Assembly (NCBI GenBank): GCA_009760855.2
Contig: WPIO01000008.1
Location: 3,307,501 to 3,369,500, forward strand
Direction: 5' to 3'
Source of the DNA: Cristatella mucedo
Taxonomy: Eukaryota > Bryozoa > Phylactolaemata > Cristatellidae
DNA length: 62,000 bases
The position numbers and the translations under genes were made by a program. Within the stretch, counting starts at the first letter, position 1; every line of letters begins with the position of its first letter. Shown one piece after another: positions 22,995 to 33,355 of the stretch. Below the pieces are notes generated by a model. It did no database searches and had not been told where the DNA came from. It saw only the letters and a program-made list of their open reading frames with translations.

Positions 22995-23480
22995 CGGCAT
23001 CGACCGCAAGACCGTAGGTGAGACGTCATCATCCGCAAGAGACACAGCATCACCAGCAAGAGTGACAGAACAAGCTGCAAGCGAGACAGCACCATTCGTT
23101 AAGAGAGACAGCATCGTCTTCAAGGGAGACGCCATCGTCCGCAAGAGAGACGGCATCAACTGCAAGCGAGACAGCGTTGTCTTCTAGATAGATGGAGTCG
23201 TTCGGAAGAGTGACGGCTACAACCGCAAGAGATACGGCATCGTGTGCTAGAGATACGGCATCGTTTGCAAGCAAGACGGCATCAGTAGCTAGAGCGACGG
23301 CGTCAGCTTTGATAGAGACGGCATCGTTCGCTTTTGACCCGACGTCGTTTGTAAGAGAGAAAGCTACAATCGCCAGAGAAATCGCATGGCAAAATCCAGT
23401 CGAATCACTGAAGCGTGCGGCATCGACACGTAGGGTGTATTTTAGACAGCATCATCCACAAAAGAAACGGCATCGTCCGA
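22995..23480. repeat. Imperfect 21-bp minisatellite, >20 units
   Basis: Units resemble 'gagacggcatcgttcgcaag' with a 21-base period over almost 500 bases. Because 21 is a multiple of three, several frames stay open: the minus strand gives a 7-residue repeat (DAVSLAD type), the plus strand an RDxIxxK type. No start, splice or family context supports translation. Confidence 0.9.
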
Positions 23481-23577
23481 AATAGAACTGGCATCGTCCG
23501 CAGGCGAGCTATTTGCCACCTGTAAAATGGCCACGAGGTAGTTCCAATATCTTTTAAAATATAAAAAAGGTAAACAA

Positions 23578-23750
23578 AATACTAGCTGATTTAACAGCCT
23601 ATGTTTACGTAGCAGCAGAAGAGCCTTAAAGCCCGTTACCACCACTTGCAGCTGCAATAAAAGATCGCTCACCACAAGATTCGAACCCACAACCACCGGA
23701 GTGAGGTCGTGAAAGGCATCCGCCATACCAAGTGGGCCATCGCGGCTCAC
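23578..23750 (-). repeat. SINE1 copy, near full length
   Basis: The minus strand shows the complete order of tRNA-like head, B box and body, ending in the tail 'ggctgttaaatcagctagta'. It lies just beyond the 21-bp minisatellite. Confidence 0.85.
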
Positions 23751-23754
23751 CAAA

Positions 23755-23900
23755 AAAATTAAAGCCAGCTAACTCAGCAGTGTAATTAACATAGCCGCAG
23801 AAGAGCCTCGGCGGCCATCACTCGTTCTGTCACTGGTCAATGCAGAATTGCCTGCTTGCAGGACCACGGCCTGGTTAGTGAAGTACGAGAACTGTCCAGT
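23755..23900 (-). repeat. Possible second, diverged SINE1-like copy
   Basis: A weaker match to the SINE1 tail and body directly next to the preceding copy. The head is hard to define. Confidence 0.4.
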
Positions 23901-24239
23901 GCGATTGGCTGACCTGTGGCTTTTGTAGCACATCTGTGGTAGGCGCGGTTCGAGAACTAATGCCTGGCAAGAATAAATACCTCTGAGTACAAAATCGACG
24001 TAAGTCTGCCCGGCATCAGCAACAGCTAAAAGATATATTTCAACATGGTGATGTATTTAGACTTGCAACACCAGTCGTACTTTTTTGTTCCATATCTGGA
24101 GGTAAATGACTCCCGGCGTTTGTTCTAGGTTTATGCAATAACGCCGTCAAAGAGCACTTTTCTGTCACTGCTATGGTGCAGACTCTCAAAATTAAGGTAT
24201 TCACGCCTGGTTATTTCAACCCGGAGAGTACGTGTATGC

Positions 24240-24897
24240 TTTCCCACAACCCAAAACACGCTTCCTTCCCTTCTTGACTTCTGTAACTCACTGCTTGCTA
24301 GCCTACCAGCATGTGCAATCAGGCGCTTACAGCTGGTGCAAAACTCTGAAGCTAGGCTTGTCTGACGTGAGCGTCGCAGTTGTGAGATCACACCACTTCT
24401 CGCCGACCTGCACTGGCTACCAGTCAAGCAACGCATCGACTTCAAGGTTTCGTCGCTCACTTTAAGGTTCCTTCATTTTTTGGCTCCAGTCTACCTATCA
24501 GATCTACTCTCCCGCCAGGCCAAGCATCGTACCACCTGCTTTTCGGAATCCAGCTGTTTACCAATACCTCGTACAAACCTCAAATCCTTTGGAGACCGTG
24601 CCATTAGTTCGTATAGTCCCAAAGCCCGGAACTCACTCCCGCCTTGCGTCACAAAATCCCCTGACTTGACCTTATTTAAACAGAAATTAAAAACTCACCT
24701 ATTTGTGACAGCATTTAGTGGGTCCCCGTGATTCGTCCTTGATGTGCTTACGCGTGCTGACACTGTGCATGCTGCCACGAACCAAACTTACATACTGACC
24801 CTGTGCATGTCACCCCTATCTATGTTATTCAGGTTTTTTATCAAGCATGATACCACTCACCGTTCGATCGTATTTCCTTTGCAGTAAATGCAATGTA
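24240..24897 (+). mobile_element. LINE A copy A6, 3' fragment
   Basis: The plus strand carries the LINE A C-terminal region (CTGYQSSN, 'APVYLSDLLSRQAKHRTTCF', 'SSYSPKARNSLPPC') in two frames, then the 3' UTR up to 'gcagtaaatg', where it stops at the 3' end of the opposite-strand LINE B copy. The terminal stem-loop is missing. Confidence 0.8.
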
Positions 24898-25019
24898 TCT
24901 CCGTCAGTAACTCCACAAAGTCATAAAGACCATGTGGATGTTACGCGGGAGAGTTTTGTATAGCGCACTCACAGCCTAAGCGGCTTTCGGTACGCATTCG
25001 GTAGCCAACAGACTTTGTC

Positions 25020-25693
25020 TCATGCAACAAAGAGAAACAAAGAGAAAGTGGGAAGCATAGCAGAGTCAGGAGAGCAGTTGAGGTAGTGAGTAGCATAGAA
25101 GTAGCAGCTCAGGACCGCTGAAAAGGATGAGCCATAGTCGGCAGCAGGAGAGTAGTTGTTGTTGCGTAAGAAATGTGGAAGTGAGTTCCACAGTCTAGGA
25201 CCTGCAGAGCTAAAGCTTCTGTCGCCAACGGTCTTTAAGCGGAGGAATGGAGCAGCCAATTTATTGCCCACACAGGACCTGAGGGCATGAAGAGGCTGAA
25301 ACTGGTGCAGCAGTTCAGCTAGGTACGAAGGAGCCAAGCCACGGCGGGCCTTGTGGGCCAGCGTAAGAACTTGCTCTGTATCCTTTGCTCAACCGGCAAC
25401 CATCCTAGCTCTTTCAGCAAAGGAGACACGTGCTCAAACCGCTGGGACTTGAAGACTAGCCTTGCAGCCATATTCATAGTCCGCTGCAGTGGCATAATAG
25501 CTTTCTTTGGCAGCCCAGCCAAAAGGGAATTACAATAATCAAGCCGAGACAGAACTAGGGAGCTAGTTACATTTTTACAAGCAACTGTGGGAGACAGCCC
25601 TAATCTTGGATAGGGATAGGACGTAATGGCCATCTGTAGAAGTAGTCTTCTGAATGAAGCTTTTGAAACTGAGGTAGCTGTCGAAAACGACAC
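25020..25693 (-). pseudogene. RT thumb and C-terminal pieces of LINE B copy B3
   Basis: Two overlapping frames (25319-25693 and 25020-25337) hold 'LDYCNSLLAGLPKKAIMPLQ', 'SPLLKELGWLPVEQRIQ' and 'LAELLHQFQPLHALRS', the normal continuation of LINE B RT after the palm. One frameshift separates them. Confidence 0.8.
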
Positions 25694-25846
25694 CTAAATT
25701 TCGAGCACGTGGTGATGGTCGCACAATAGCATCACCTACTAGAAGAGCAAAGCCTTTTAATCCAGCCATTAGTTTAGGATGTGTCCTATGAGCAGCAGTT
25801 TGTCTTTATCGTCATTTAATTTCAAGAAGTTTTTCGATATCCGGGA

Positions 25847-26680
25847 TCAAATATCGGCAAGGCATGCATTCAGTTTCTCAGTTGCTGCAGCAGATTCCGA
25901 CGGTTTGAATGACAAATACAGTTGAGTATCGTCAGCATAAAAGTGAGATCCTATTCCATGGGCCTTAATCACTTTTCCCAGAGGTTGAGTATAAATGAAG
26001 AATAGCAAGGGACCGAGTACAGACCCTTGAGGGACTCCACAGGTGACCCGTCTCGTGTGTGAGACCTGACCCCCACACGACACGGATTGAACACGATCAG
26101 AAAAGTACGATTTAAAACACGTCAGTGCCTCGTCTGCCAGACCGATCGGTGTTCTCAATCGTTCAAGCAGAACATCGTAATCAATGGTGTCAAAGGCAGC
26201 TGACAGATCTAGCAGAGCTAGGACCGTGACGTTCCTGTCGTCGTTGCCACGTAGAATGTCATTGTTAACACGAAGGAGAGCAGTTTCAGTGGAGTGCTGC
26301 CTCTCGAACCCTGATTGTAATGTTTCTGACATTTTATTATTTTCCGTATGTTCAACCAGCTGCTTAGCAACATTTTTTTCAAGAATCCCTGACAAGAAAA
26401 GAAGAAGGAAAACTGGGCGATAGGTTGCAAGGTACTCTGTATCTAATCCAGGCTTTTTACGTATGGGATCAACGATTGCCGATTTGAAGGACTTTGGGAC
26501 GACCCCTTTTCCAAAAGAAGCATTACAAATCTTGATTATGGCAGGGCTAAGTTGGTCTGCCAGTGAAGACCACAGAGATGATGGTATAGGGTCTACAGGA
26601 GATGAGCTCTTTTTGCTAGACCTTATTAATGTATCCACATCGCATGCAGAAACCTCGCAGAACCTTTTAAGGAAAGTCAC
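25847..26680 (-). pseudogene. RT domain ORF of LINE B copy B3
   Basis: A 277-codon open frame covers RT motifs: 'DLSAAFDTIDYDVLLERL', 'GVPQGSVLGPLLFFIYTQP' and the catalytic block FYADDTQLY with both Asp residues intact. CR1/L2-like RTs have these blocks in this order. The ORF is cut off from the endonuclease upstream and from the thumb by frame changes, so the copy is not coding-competent. Confidence 0.85.
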
Positions 26681-27095
26681 AGGTTGTGGAACCGCGATTG
26701 CTTTAGTCGGAGGGGGCTTTATGGAGGCGAATGGGCACTACTTTTTTAGTAAAGAAGGCTGAAAACTTTTCGGCTGATCCCTTAATATCTGGGGAGTCAG
26801 ACCTCTCAACATTGGCCAGTAAATGGTTTAATTGTCTTATAAATCTGTTTAGGGTCCGAATGGTAAGAATTCAGTTTTCGGATGAAAAAAAGCCCTGGAT
26901 TTTGTAAGCTTCCGGGATTTAAGTCGAAGGAGGTCTTTGAAATTGACTAGATCTGCATCAGACCCCGATTTCTTGAAACGACGTTCAAGCCTGCGCTTAA
27001 CCTGGCACATCTTTATTAGTTTCTTTGTAAATTGAAAGGAATCTCCACGGCTTTGTACACGGATAGAATGAACGGGAGCATGCTTGTCAGCGGTG

Positions 27096-27256
27096 AGGTG
27101 TAATGGCTCACTAGGTAAGGCGATTGCTTTTCATGGGTTCGAATCCTGCGGTGGGCGATCCTTTATTACCACTGCAAGCGGTGGTGATAGCCGTAAAGGT
27201 TCTTCTGTCGCTATACAAAAAGAGGCTGTTAAATCAGCTAGTATTTATTTTATTTT
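27096..27256 (+). repeat. SINE1 copy inserted in LINE B
   Basis: It has head 'atggctcactaggtaaggcg', B box GGTTCGAATCC, body and tail 'ggctgttaaatcagctagta'. About 15 bases between the A-box and B-box regions are missing relative to the copy at 43624. It marks the left edge of the interruption in LINE B copy B3. Confidence 0.9.
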
Positions 27257-27775
27257 TATTTAAGACCACTCCTGAGTGTCATGTTCATTGCATCAGTGAG
27301 GATTTCTAGGCTGCTGGTCGAGTCTGAATGCAGATCAAGAAGACCTGCATTACAAACAGATTTCAAAAACTTGTCTATTGTCGTTTGGTTCGCACAGCAG
27401 AGAGCCAGCCGATGCCCAACACCAACCCCAGTTTATTACGACGCACGGAGCCGAAGGGCGCACGGCTCCCTTCGGCCCCTTCCCCCACTCGTCTGCCTCT
27501 CCTCGACTCCACGGTTCCCCTGGTCGACCCAGATGATTCATCGAGGACCACAGCTGTGCACAGGCCGACCCGGATGGTGAATCCACCATCTGTCCACCGG
27601 TGGGTTACTGGCCTGTGTCCACTCCACATCACCGGCGGACCACAGGTGTGCACCGGCCCCGCTCGGTGATGCTTCTAACAGCTGTTCACCAGCGGCTTAT
27701 CAGAGGAGCCTGCATACTATAATATGCATGCATACATACATACGAACTACCTCTATGTCAATGCTTTGTAAGTTA
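27257..27775. other. Unclassified insert in LINE B copy B3
   Basis: About 520 bases unlike LINE B separate the SINE1 from the resumed endonuclease. GC-rich in the middle (27420-27670), with short overlapping ORFs on both strands and no recognised coding. Confidence 0.5.
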
Positions 27776-27907
27776 CGTCGCTTGTCAAGTTCGACATTAC
27801 CCTGTACGTACAAGGGAGCAGGAACAGTAAACGAGACCGAACAACGATCTGAGAGGTCAGTGGGCACACAGGGTCGGTGGGGAGGACATCATTAGTGATC
27901 ACGAGGT

Positions 27908-28342
27908 CTAGAATATGGCCACCGACGTGGTGGTATGATTAACGTGTTGGACCAAACCAAAATTCTCCAGGCAGTCAAGAAATAAGGGGACCTGGCTGTT
28001 GCTAGGGTTGTCAACGTGAATATTGAAGTCTCCAGTAATCAGTAACGGCCTGTCGCACACAAATATTTTAGCGAGGAACTCTGAAAACTCCTCTATAAAC
28101 AAACTCAGACAGCCAGAAGGAGGCCGGTATATCACAACAGTGAGAGGCATTGTCTTTGATGAAGACCTGATTGCAACCGATTCAAACGATGGCCCATGCG
28201 AAAAACTGCACATCTTATAGTCAAACGATTCAAGAACAACAATTGCAACCGCGCCACCAACCTTGTCAGAACGCATGGACTGGTTTAATGAGAACCCGGG
28301 TGGAGTTGTCTCAGAAATACAGCTACTGGAACAACGCGTCAT
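27908..28342 (-). pseudogene. Endonuclease piece of LINE B copy B3
   Basis: A 144-codon frame includes 'VVIYRPPSGCLSLFIEEFSE' and 'LLITGDFNIHVDNPSNSQVP', typical of the catalytic core (the GDFNIH block) of non-LTR retrotransposon endonucleases. It ends where the LINE is interrupted. Confidence 0.85.
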
Positions 28343-28645
28343 CCAAGTTTCGGTAAGCAGAAATGCATCTACCTTCTCCTGGACTACCTGATCGCGGATA
28401 AGTAACCCCTTGGTTTTTAGCGGACATTTAGTAGGCGGAATTTAAGAGGTTGTCTAACAACTGATCGACGGCGATGAAGTGACTTGTATTCAAGTCGGCG
28501 TGTATCCGGCCAGGCGGACGTGGGCCCTTCTAATTTGAAGTGGACCTTAGTAACGGCTGCCGGTCGACGTTTCACAACGTGCTGGGCCACGGCGGGTGGG
28601 CTACTACGGCAACAAGTACTGTTCAGCGCTTTAAACTTGCGGGTG

Positions 28646-28725
28646 GTAGGTTTGATGTAAAGCGCCTAGAAAGAGATTGTATTCTCTGAGGGCACTTTAT
28701 CAAGTGTGTTATTATTTTTATTCCT
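28646..28725 (+). repeat. LINE A terminal stem-loop and tail
   Basis: 'gtaaagcgcctagaaagaga' followed by the matching 'gggcactttatcaagtg' arm and an ATT-type tail. Only the last 80 bases of the element are present. Confidence 0.85.
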
Positions 28726-29738
28726 TGCTTTTATTCAATCATAATTGAGAGCTACTTACATGTAGTTATGAAGTTAATTATTTAGATGCAATTGGAAATT
28801 GTATGAAGTTTCAAGTGCCGTAACTGACGGCCATAACAGACAACCGAGTGGTACATTTGAATAGTTCATGCTGACATGTACGTGCTGATTTAAATCAAAA
28901 CAATATTTTGTTAATTTGAGCCAACCATTGCCTATTCATTTGGTTTCAATTGATGAATAATAACAATAGCTAGAGATTGAGTGCAGCGAGATTGCATTTT
29001 TCCGATTTATTATTAGTAAATTTATTATTTAACCCTTTATTCTCAGTGGTGTCAAGGCCCAATAATGGTTAAATAATGAGCATAAAGATCCATTAAAATG
29101 TTTCTCACAGGAGTAATAGGAAGCAGCAGACTATATAGAGTGAATCAAGATCCCTTTTATTTATCCACCAACGTGGTCAAAAGTGAGCAATTTAGCTTTG
29201 GTACTAGGCGTCTGCATTGTGCATGACCAAGCATCTCGACAGCATCGGTGTAGCAGCGGCATTTCATATGACATATGACATACGGCTACCTCGGAGCAGG
29301 CTGGCCGGTTGTTCTGACTTACATTCCAAGAGGGCATCTGAGAATGATACCACGATGCCAATCTTCCCACTCTAACTAATGCTGGGGGGGATGAGCAAAT
29401 GATTAATTCTTCGAATCCGGCAGCTGTTTGTTTGAGGTGGTTGCAATGACTATCGGTTGCTGCAATGGCAGCCAGGCTGCCATGGCAGCCAAGCAGCCAT
29501 TGGCTACTGGCATCAAGAGCTGCTAAGAGAGCTGCTGAGAGAACTGGGCCACTGCTCTTGCAGCTCTCGCTTGCTTAGATGTATAGCTCTGCCTCTTCCG
29601 CAGCCGCTGCCATTGATTCCAAAACGAGACTTGCAACGTTTGAAAAGTTGCTTGGAGAGCTCAGGCAAGGGGTGTGACTCATCCTGCCTAATCTGGGAGT
29701 CGGCTCGCTCGCTTGAAGATAGTCGCACGGCTCATTCC
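28726..29738. other. Region upstream of the plus-strand membrane-protein gene
   Basis: AT-rich at first, becoming GC-rich from about 29440. It should hold the promoter of the gene beginning at 29739, but no TATA box or other defined motif is clear. A 71-codon minus ORF (29513-29728) has no support. Confidence 0.4.
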
Positions 29739-29846
29739 ATGCAGCACCAATGGCTCCCAGAACGACTTCTGTTCCAGTGGCTGCTGCTGGTGCTGCTCAC
29801 AGCAGCTGCACAGCAGCAGCAGCTCAGTGACCGGCATTGGCCTTAC
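29739..29846 (+). CDS. Candidate first coding exon: signal peptide of a membrane or secreted protein
   Basis: An ATG opens 36 codons ending exactly at a consensus donor (CCTTAC|GTAAGT), phase 0. The peptide starts 'MQHQWLPERLLFQWLLLVLL' and continues TAAAQQQQ: a short charged N-region, an 11-13 residue hydrophobic core and small residues at a plausible cleavage site (TAAA-Q). That is a standard signal-peptide layout. The family is not recognised. The TM segment 1.1 kb downstream on the same strand fits a type I membrane protein. Confidence 0.5.
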
Positions 29847-30001
29847 GTAAGTTGACCGGTCTCAGAATGCCTACGACTCTCCCAAAGCGAGCAAGCACTT
29901 GTATGAGCAGCTTCGCCTGTCTATGCAGCACCTGACTATGCGAGGGCCCTGGGCTCAGCATAGCAGAGCAGCATGGACTCCAGCTTTGCTAGCTTGTCGC
30001 G

Positions 30002-30003
<2 letters not shown>

Positions 30004-30038
<35 letters not shown>

Positions 30039-30040
30039 AG
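30004..30040. repeat. (CT)n microsatellite next to a possible splice acceptor
   Basis: About 17 CT units end in 'ctcgag'. On the plus strand this would make an unusually strong polypyrimidine tract in front of a phase-0 compatible mini-exon (HWPPAPFLT) ending at CACAG|GTGCGC. Confidence 0.8.
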
Positions 30041-30195
30041 CACTGGCCGCCGGCACCCTTTCTCACAGGTGCGCCAGGTGCCCGCCAGGTGAGGTCTCGA
30101 TTGCCTGCTCGCTAGCAAGCTCTCCGAGCATGCAGGCACGCGACCTCGGCAGGCTTCGTGCTCGTGGCTAAAGCGCTGCTGTGCACCTGCTGTAG

Positions 30196-30953
30196 CAGAG
30201 ACAGTTCGGCAGATTGCCGATAAACAGTGAAAGTCGATTAATCGAGCTCGTGACGGTCGCTCGATCGAGTGGCTCAAGCTTTGCATCAAAGAGCGGCTGC
30301 GAATTGGCTGGGACTCGCTGGGGGGAAGGGTCAGGATTTGCTCGCACGGGGGGGGGGGGGGTTGGAGGAGGAGGGGGAAGGACAAGGACTCGCACGGGGG
30401 AAGGGGAGGACTCTCTTGAAGGTTCGAGGGAGAGGACTCGCAGAAGGGCTAGGCAGGATCTGCAGAGGCCATCTGGCAGGTAGCAAGTGTGATTACGAGT
30501 GCACCCATTTGCACAGCAGCCCAAGAGAACTTTATGCTAGCATGTGCCGCAGCACCTCGAGTCCACGACCCTGGTCACTAGCAGCAAGCACCTTGACCCT
30601 AACCCAAACGAGTAGACCGAGCACTCCACCCTCTCATTCCACCCCACGGCCCACGTGCGATCGACCGGGATCTAGCCCGTTTTGGGGTGCTGCGCCGAGT
30701 CAGGGTGGTGAAGGGCCTGCCGCTCTAACCGCGAAGCCTGCAGACACTCTATTTCAACTGGGAAATGACCGAGACAGCAGCACTGACACAATGACCGGCT
30801 TCATCTGGGCCGCCCCGTACAGCAGGGAGCTTCCAGCGGGCAGCAGCAGCAACTGCAGCGCCAGCAGCAATGACTGGGACAAAAAAGGCGGTCGCGAGTG
30901 GCTAACGGCACAGCACATTTGTCGCACGACCGAAGTTTGCGTGCCTCGGAGAT
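30196..30953 (+). CDS. Probable extracellular part of the membrane protein, exon limits unresolved
   Basis: One frame is open from 30269 to the TAG at 30953-30955. It is Gly/Arg-rich at first (a poly-G tract near 30350), then Ser/Thr/Pro-rich ('SRPSTPPSHSTPRPTCDRP') as expected of a glycosylated stalk. A second frame is open from an acceptor at 30196 to a donor at 30479. Joining 30479 to an acceptor at 30517 would keep phase, but the intron would be only 37 bases, so I do not insist on it. The family is not recognised. Confidence 0.3.
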
Positions 30954-30955
30954 AG

Positions 30956-31127
30956 CTTTCCTCGGATGCTTTTAGCCGCCTTGGCCGTGCTGCTTATCGC
31001 GTGCCTGCTGCTTTGCAAAAGAGGATGCGATTATAGAGCTTGGGCCGACGAGGCGTGGCAGACGAACAGTGGCAACCACCTGGTCGAAGTTCCCGCGAGC
31101 ACGACCAGTGTGGCCCTGCAGCTCTAG
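30956..31127 (+). CDS. Candidate terminal exon: TM helix and cytoplasmic tail
   Basis: After an AG (tcggagatag) the frame reads FPR then 'MLLAALAVLLIACLLLCKRG': about 16 hydrophobic residues followed by Lys-Arg, the classic stop-transfer arrangement. A 33-residue tail follows, ending ...SVALQL and TAG. The last residues (Leu-x-Leu) resemble a class II PDZ-binding end. A donor at 30897/30898 (GA|GTGGCT) would join in phase through a 58-base intron. I infer a single-pass type I membrane protein. Confidence 0.45.
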
Positions 31128-31949
31128 CGAAACGCCGAGAGAGGGCTGCCCATGACGATGGATCGCAAGCTGCGCAAGCAAGCGCTCTGCCAAGGGTCGC
31201 CGAGAGAGCAGCCTGCGGTCAAGATCGGCTGGCTGCCGAGCCCATTTAAACCATCCGATGACCTTGGCGACAGTTCAATTAAGCAAGAAAGGAGTGTCGC
31301 GGAGTACCAAGGAGTATCGTTGGACTGCAAGCGTCGCACTCGCAAGCTGCCTGCCAGCTAACAAAGCCCGCCGACTCAATTGCTCCGACATGACCAGCAA
31401 GTGCATTTAAATATCACACTTTCTTCATCGGCTCTGCTGTCTCGAGCTATTTGCATGCTGCAGGCTGCCAGGGGGCGGGAGACTGCTGATGACATTAAGA
31501 TATCGCGCACTAATATTTTCAGCTGCTCTAATAACACTTTCCAAATCCTGAGCGTCCTGAGTGGAGAAGGACTTGGCACCGCACCGAGCTACTGCGCAAC
31601 GGCTGCTGGCAGCGAGGAGCGAGTAGCAATAGAAGCCGGAGCATGAGAAGCATGAGAATCCGGCATGAGAATCCGGCATGAGAATCCGGCTCAGTCAGCT
31701 GACCTCGGCGTACTGGGCAGAGCGCATTCAATGTCACGTGAAGTGTGCTTGCGTACGGTTTCGGCTGGTAGAGGGTCATCGTGGCTTGGAGTCTGCTGGA
31801 AAGGGGTGAGTTTTGAAGTGAGCACTTTTGCGAGGTCAATCACAGTTGTGCTAGTCAATCGAGCAGCAAAAACTTCTGCTACCCAGCATACACAAAAATA
31901 CACGAGCATGTTGAAGCAAGCTATAGATATGTTGTGTCAATGCAGTTGA
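31128..31949. other. Probable 3' UTR and intergenic sequence
   Basis: Several 60-100 codon ORFs occur on both strands, none with family or splice support. A 13-base unit (gagaatccggcat) is repeated three times at about 31655-31690. Confidence 0.4.
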
Positions 31950-32112
31950 CGGCCGCGATAGCCCAGGAGGTCCTGTTAGGCGCTCACTCATCGCATCCAA
32001 GGTCGCTGGTTCGAATCCTAAAGCGGGCAATCCTTTCTTTCCAACTGCAAGCAGTGGTGATAACCATTAAGGCTCTTCTCCCGCTATAAAAATGAGGCTA
32101 TTAAATCAGTGC
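31950..32112 (+). repeat. SINE1 copy, full length, diverged head
   Basis: B box GGTTCGAATCC, body with 'gcaagcagtggtgataacca' and tail 'aatgaggctattaaatcagt'. It lies immediately upstream of a LINE B copy in the same orientation. Confidence 0.85.
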
Positions 32113-32940
32113 AAGCTATCTTTCGTGTGCATGCATGTACAAGCGGGTGTGTGCATTTACGAAGAGCCACTAATTGTCGCTAAGCCGCTGACAGCACATA
32201 TTGAAAACAATGAAATGACAGGAACATCTCAATCGGTGTTCAAGAGGCAGCACTCCACTGAAATTGCTCTCATCCGTGTTAATAATGACATTCTATGCGG
32301 CAACGATGACGGGAATGTCACTGCCCTAGGTCTGCTAGGTTCATCAGTTGCCTTCGACACTATTGAACACGATGTTCTACTTGAACGATTGAGAACAACG
32401 ATCGGTCTGGCAGATGAGGCACTGGCAAGGTTTAAATCGTACTTGTCTGATCGTGTTCAATCCGTGTCGTGTGGGGGTCAGGTCTCACCCATGAGACCGG
32501 TCACCTGTGGAGTCCCTCAAGGGTCTGTCATCAGTTCCTTGCTGTTCTCCATTAATACTCAACCTCCGGGAAAAGTGATTAAGGCCCATGGAATAGGATC
32601 TCACTTTTATGCTAAAGATACTCAGTTATATTTTTCATTCAAACCGTCGGAATCTGCTGCAGCAACTGAGAAACTGAACGCTTGCCTGGTCGACATTCAA
32701 ATCTGGATGTCGGAAAATTTCTTGAAACTAAATGATGACAAAACCGAACTGCTGCTCATAGGACACCCTACGCATGTGGTTGTATTAGAAGGCTTTGCCC
32801 TTCTAATAGGTGATGCTGTTGTGCGACCATCAGTCCGTGCTCATAATATAGGTGCCGTTTTAGACAGCTGCCTAAATTTTAAAAGCTTCATTCAGAAGAC
32901 TGCTTCTAAAGCTAAATCATCACGTCCAATCTTTATCTAA
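32092..32940 (+). pseudogene. Open RT fragment of LINE B copy B4
   Basis: A 282-codon open frame includes 'DVLLERLRTTIGLADEALAR', 'VTCGVPQGSVISSLLFSIN' and 'SFKPSESAAATEKLNACL'. The catalytic block reads FYAKD rather than FYADD, so the first of the two key Asp residues is Lys. Both ends of the RT are missing and the first ~20 codons come from the SINE1 and flanking DNA. It is inactive. Confidence 0.85.
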
Positions 32941-33165
32941 GATAAGGAGCTGTCTTCCACGGTGGCTTGCAAAAAACTTAACTAGTTCCTTAGTTCTGTC
33001 TCAGCTTCATTTTTGTAATTTCCTTTTGGCTGGGGTACCAAAAGAGGCAACTAGGCCACTGCAAAAGGCTATGAATATGGCAGCAAGGCTAGTTTTCAAG
33101 TCCCAGAGGTCTGATTAGTGTCTCCTTTGCTAAAAGAGCTAGGATGGCTGCCGGTTGATCAATGG
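32160..33165 (+). mobile_element. LINE B copy B4, RT region
   Basis: The plus strand starts within the RT fingers and runs to the thumb, then degrades (32941-33165, 'LVFKSQRSD', 'PLLKELGWLPVD' remnants). Instead of the LINE B 3' UTR, the sequence switches at about 33166 to the LINE A 3' UTR. Confidence 0.85.
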
Positions 33166-33355
33166 ATGTGCATGCTGCCACTAACCACATTTGCATGCTG
33201 ACCCTGTGCATGTCACCCCTAACCATGTTATTCATATTGTTTATCAAGCATGATATTACTCACCATTCAATCGCGTTTTCCTTTGCAGCAAATGTAAAGC
33301 GCCTACAAAGAGATTGAGTTCTCTGAGGGCGCTTTATCAAGTGCATTATTATTGT
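33166..33355 (+). repeat. LINE A 3' end joined to LINE B
   Basis: LINE A 3' UTR ('catgctgaccctgtgcatgt') through the terminal stem-loop to an ATT tail, directly continuing from the LINE B RT of copy B4. Confidence 0.85.

Larger units (their letters stand above)
24898..28640 (-). mobile_element. LINE B copy B3, near full length, interrupted
   Basis: Read right to left: a 5' region (about 28640-28400), endonuclease (about 28342-27800), an interruption of about 680 bases (27096-27775) holding a SINE1 and unrelated sequence, then RT (26680-25847), thumb (25693-25319), C-terminal region (25337-25020) and the LINE B 3' UTR ending at 24898. It is the best-preserved LINE B in the window and the reference for the shorter copies. 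Confidence 0.85.

Noticed and set aside
22995-23480. CRISPR-like array
   Set aside because: The units are directly adjacent without unique spacers, diverged, and in a eukaryotic context. It is a minisatellite.
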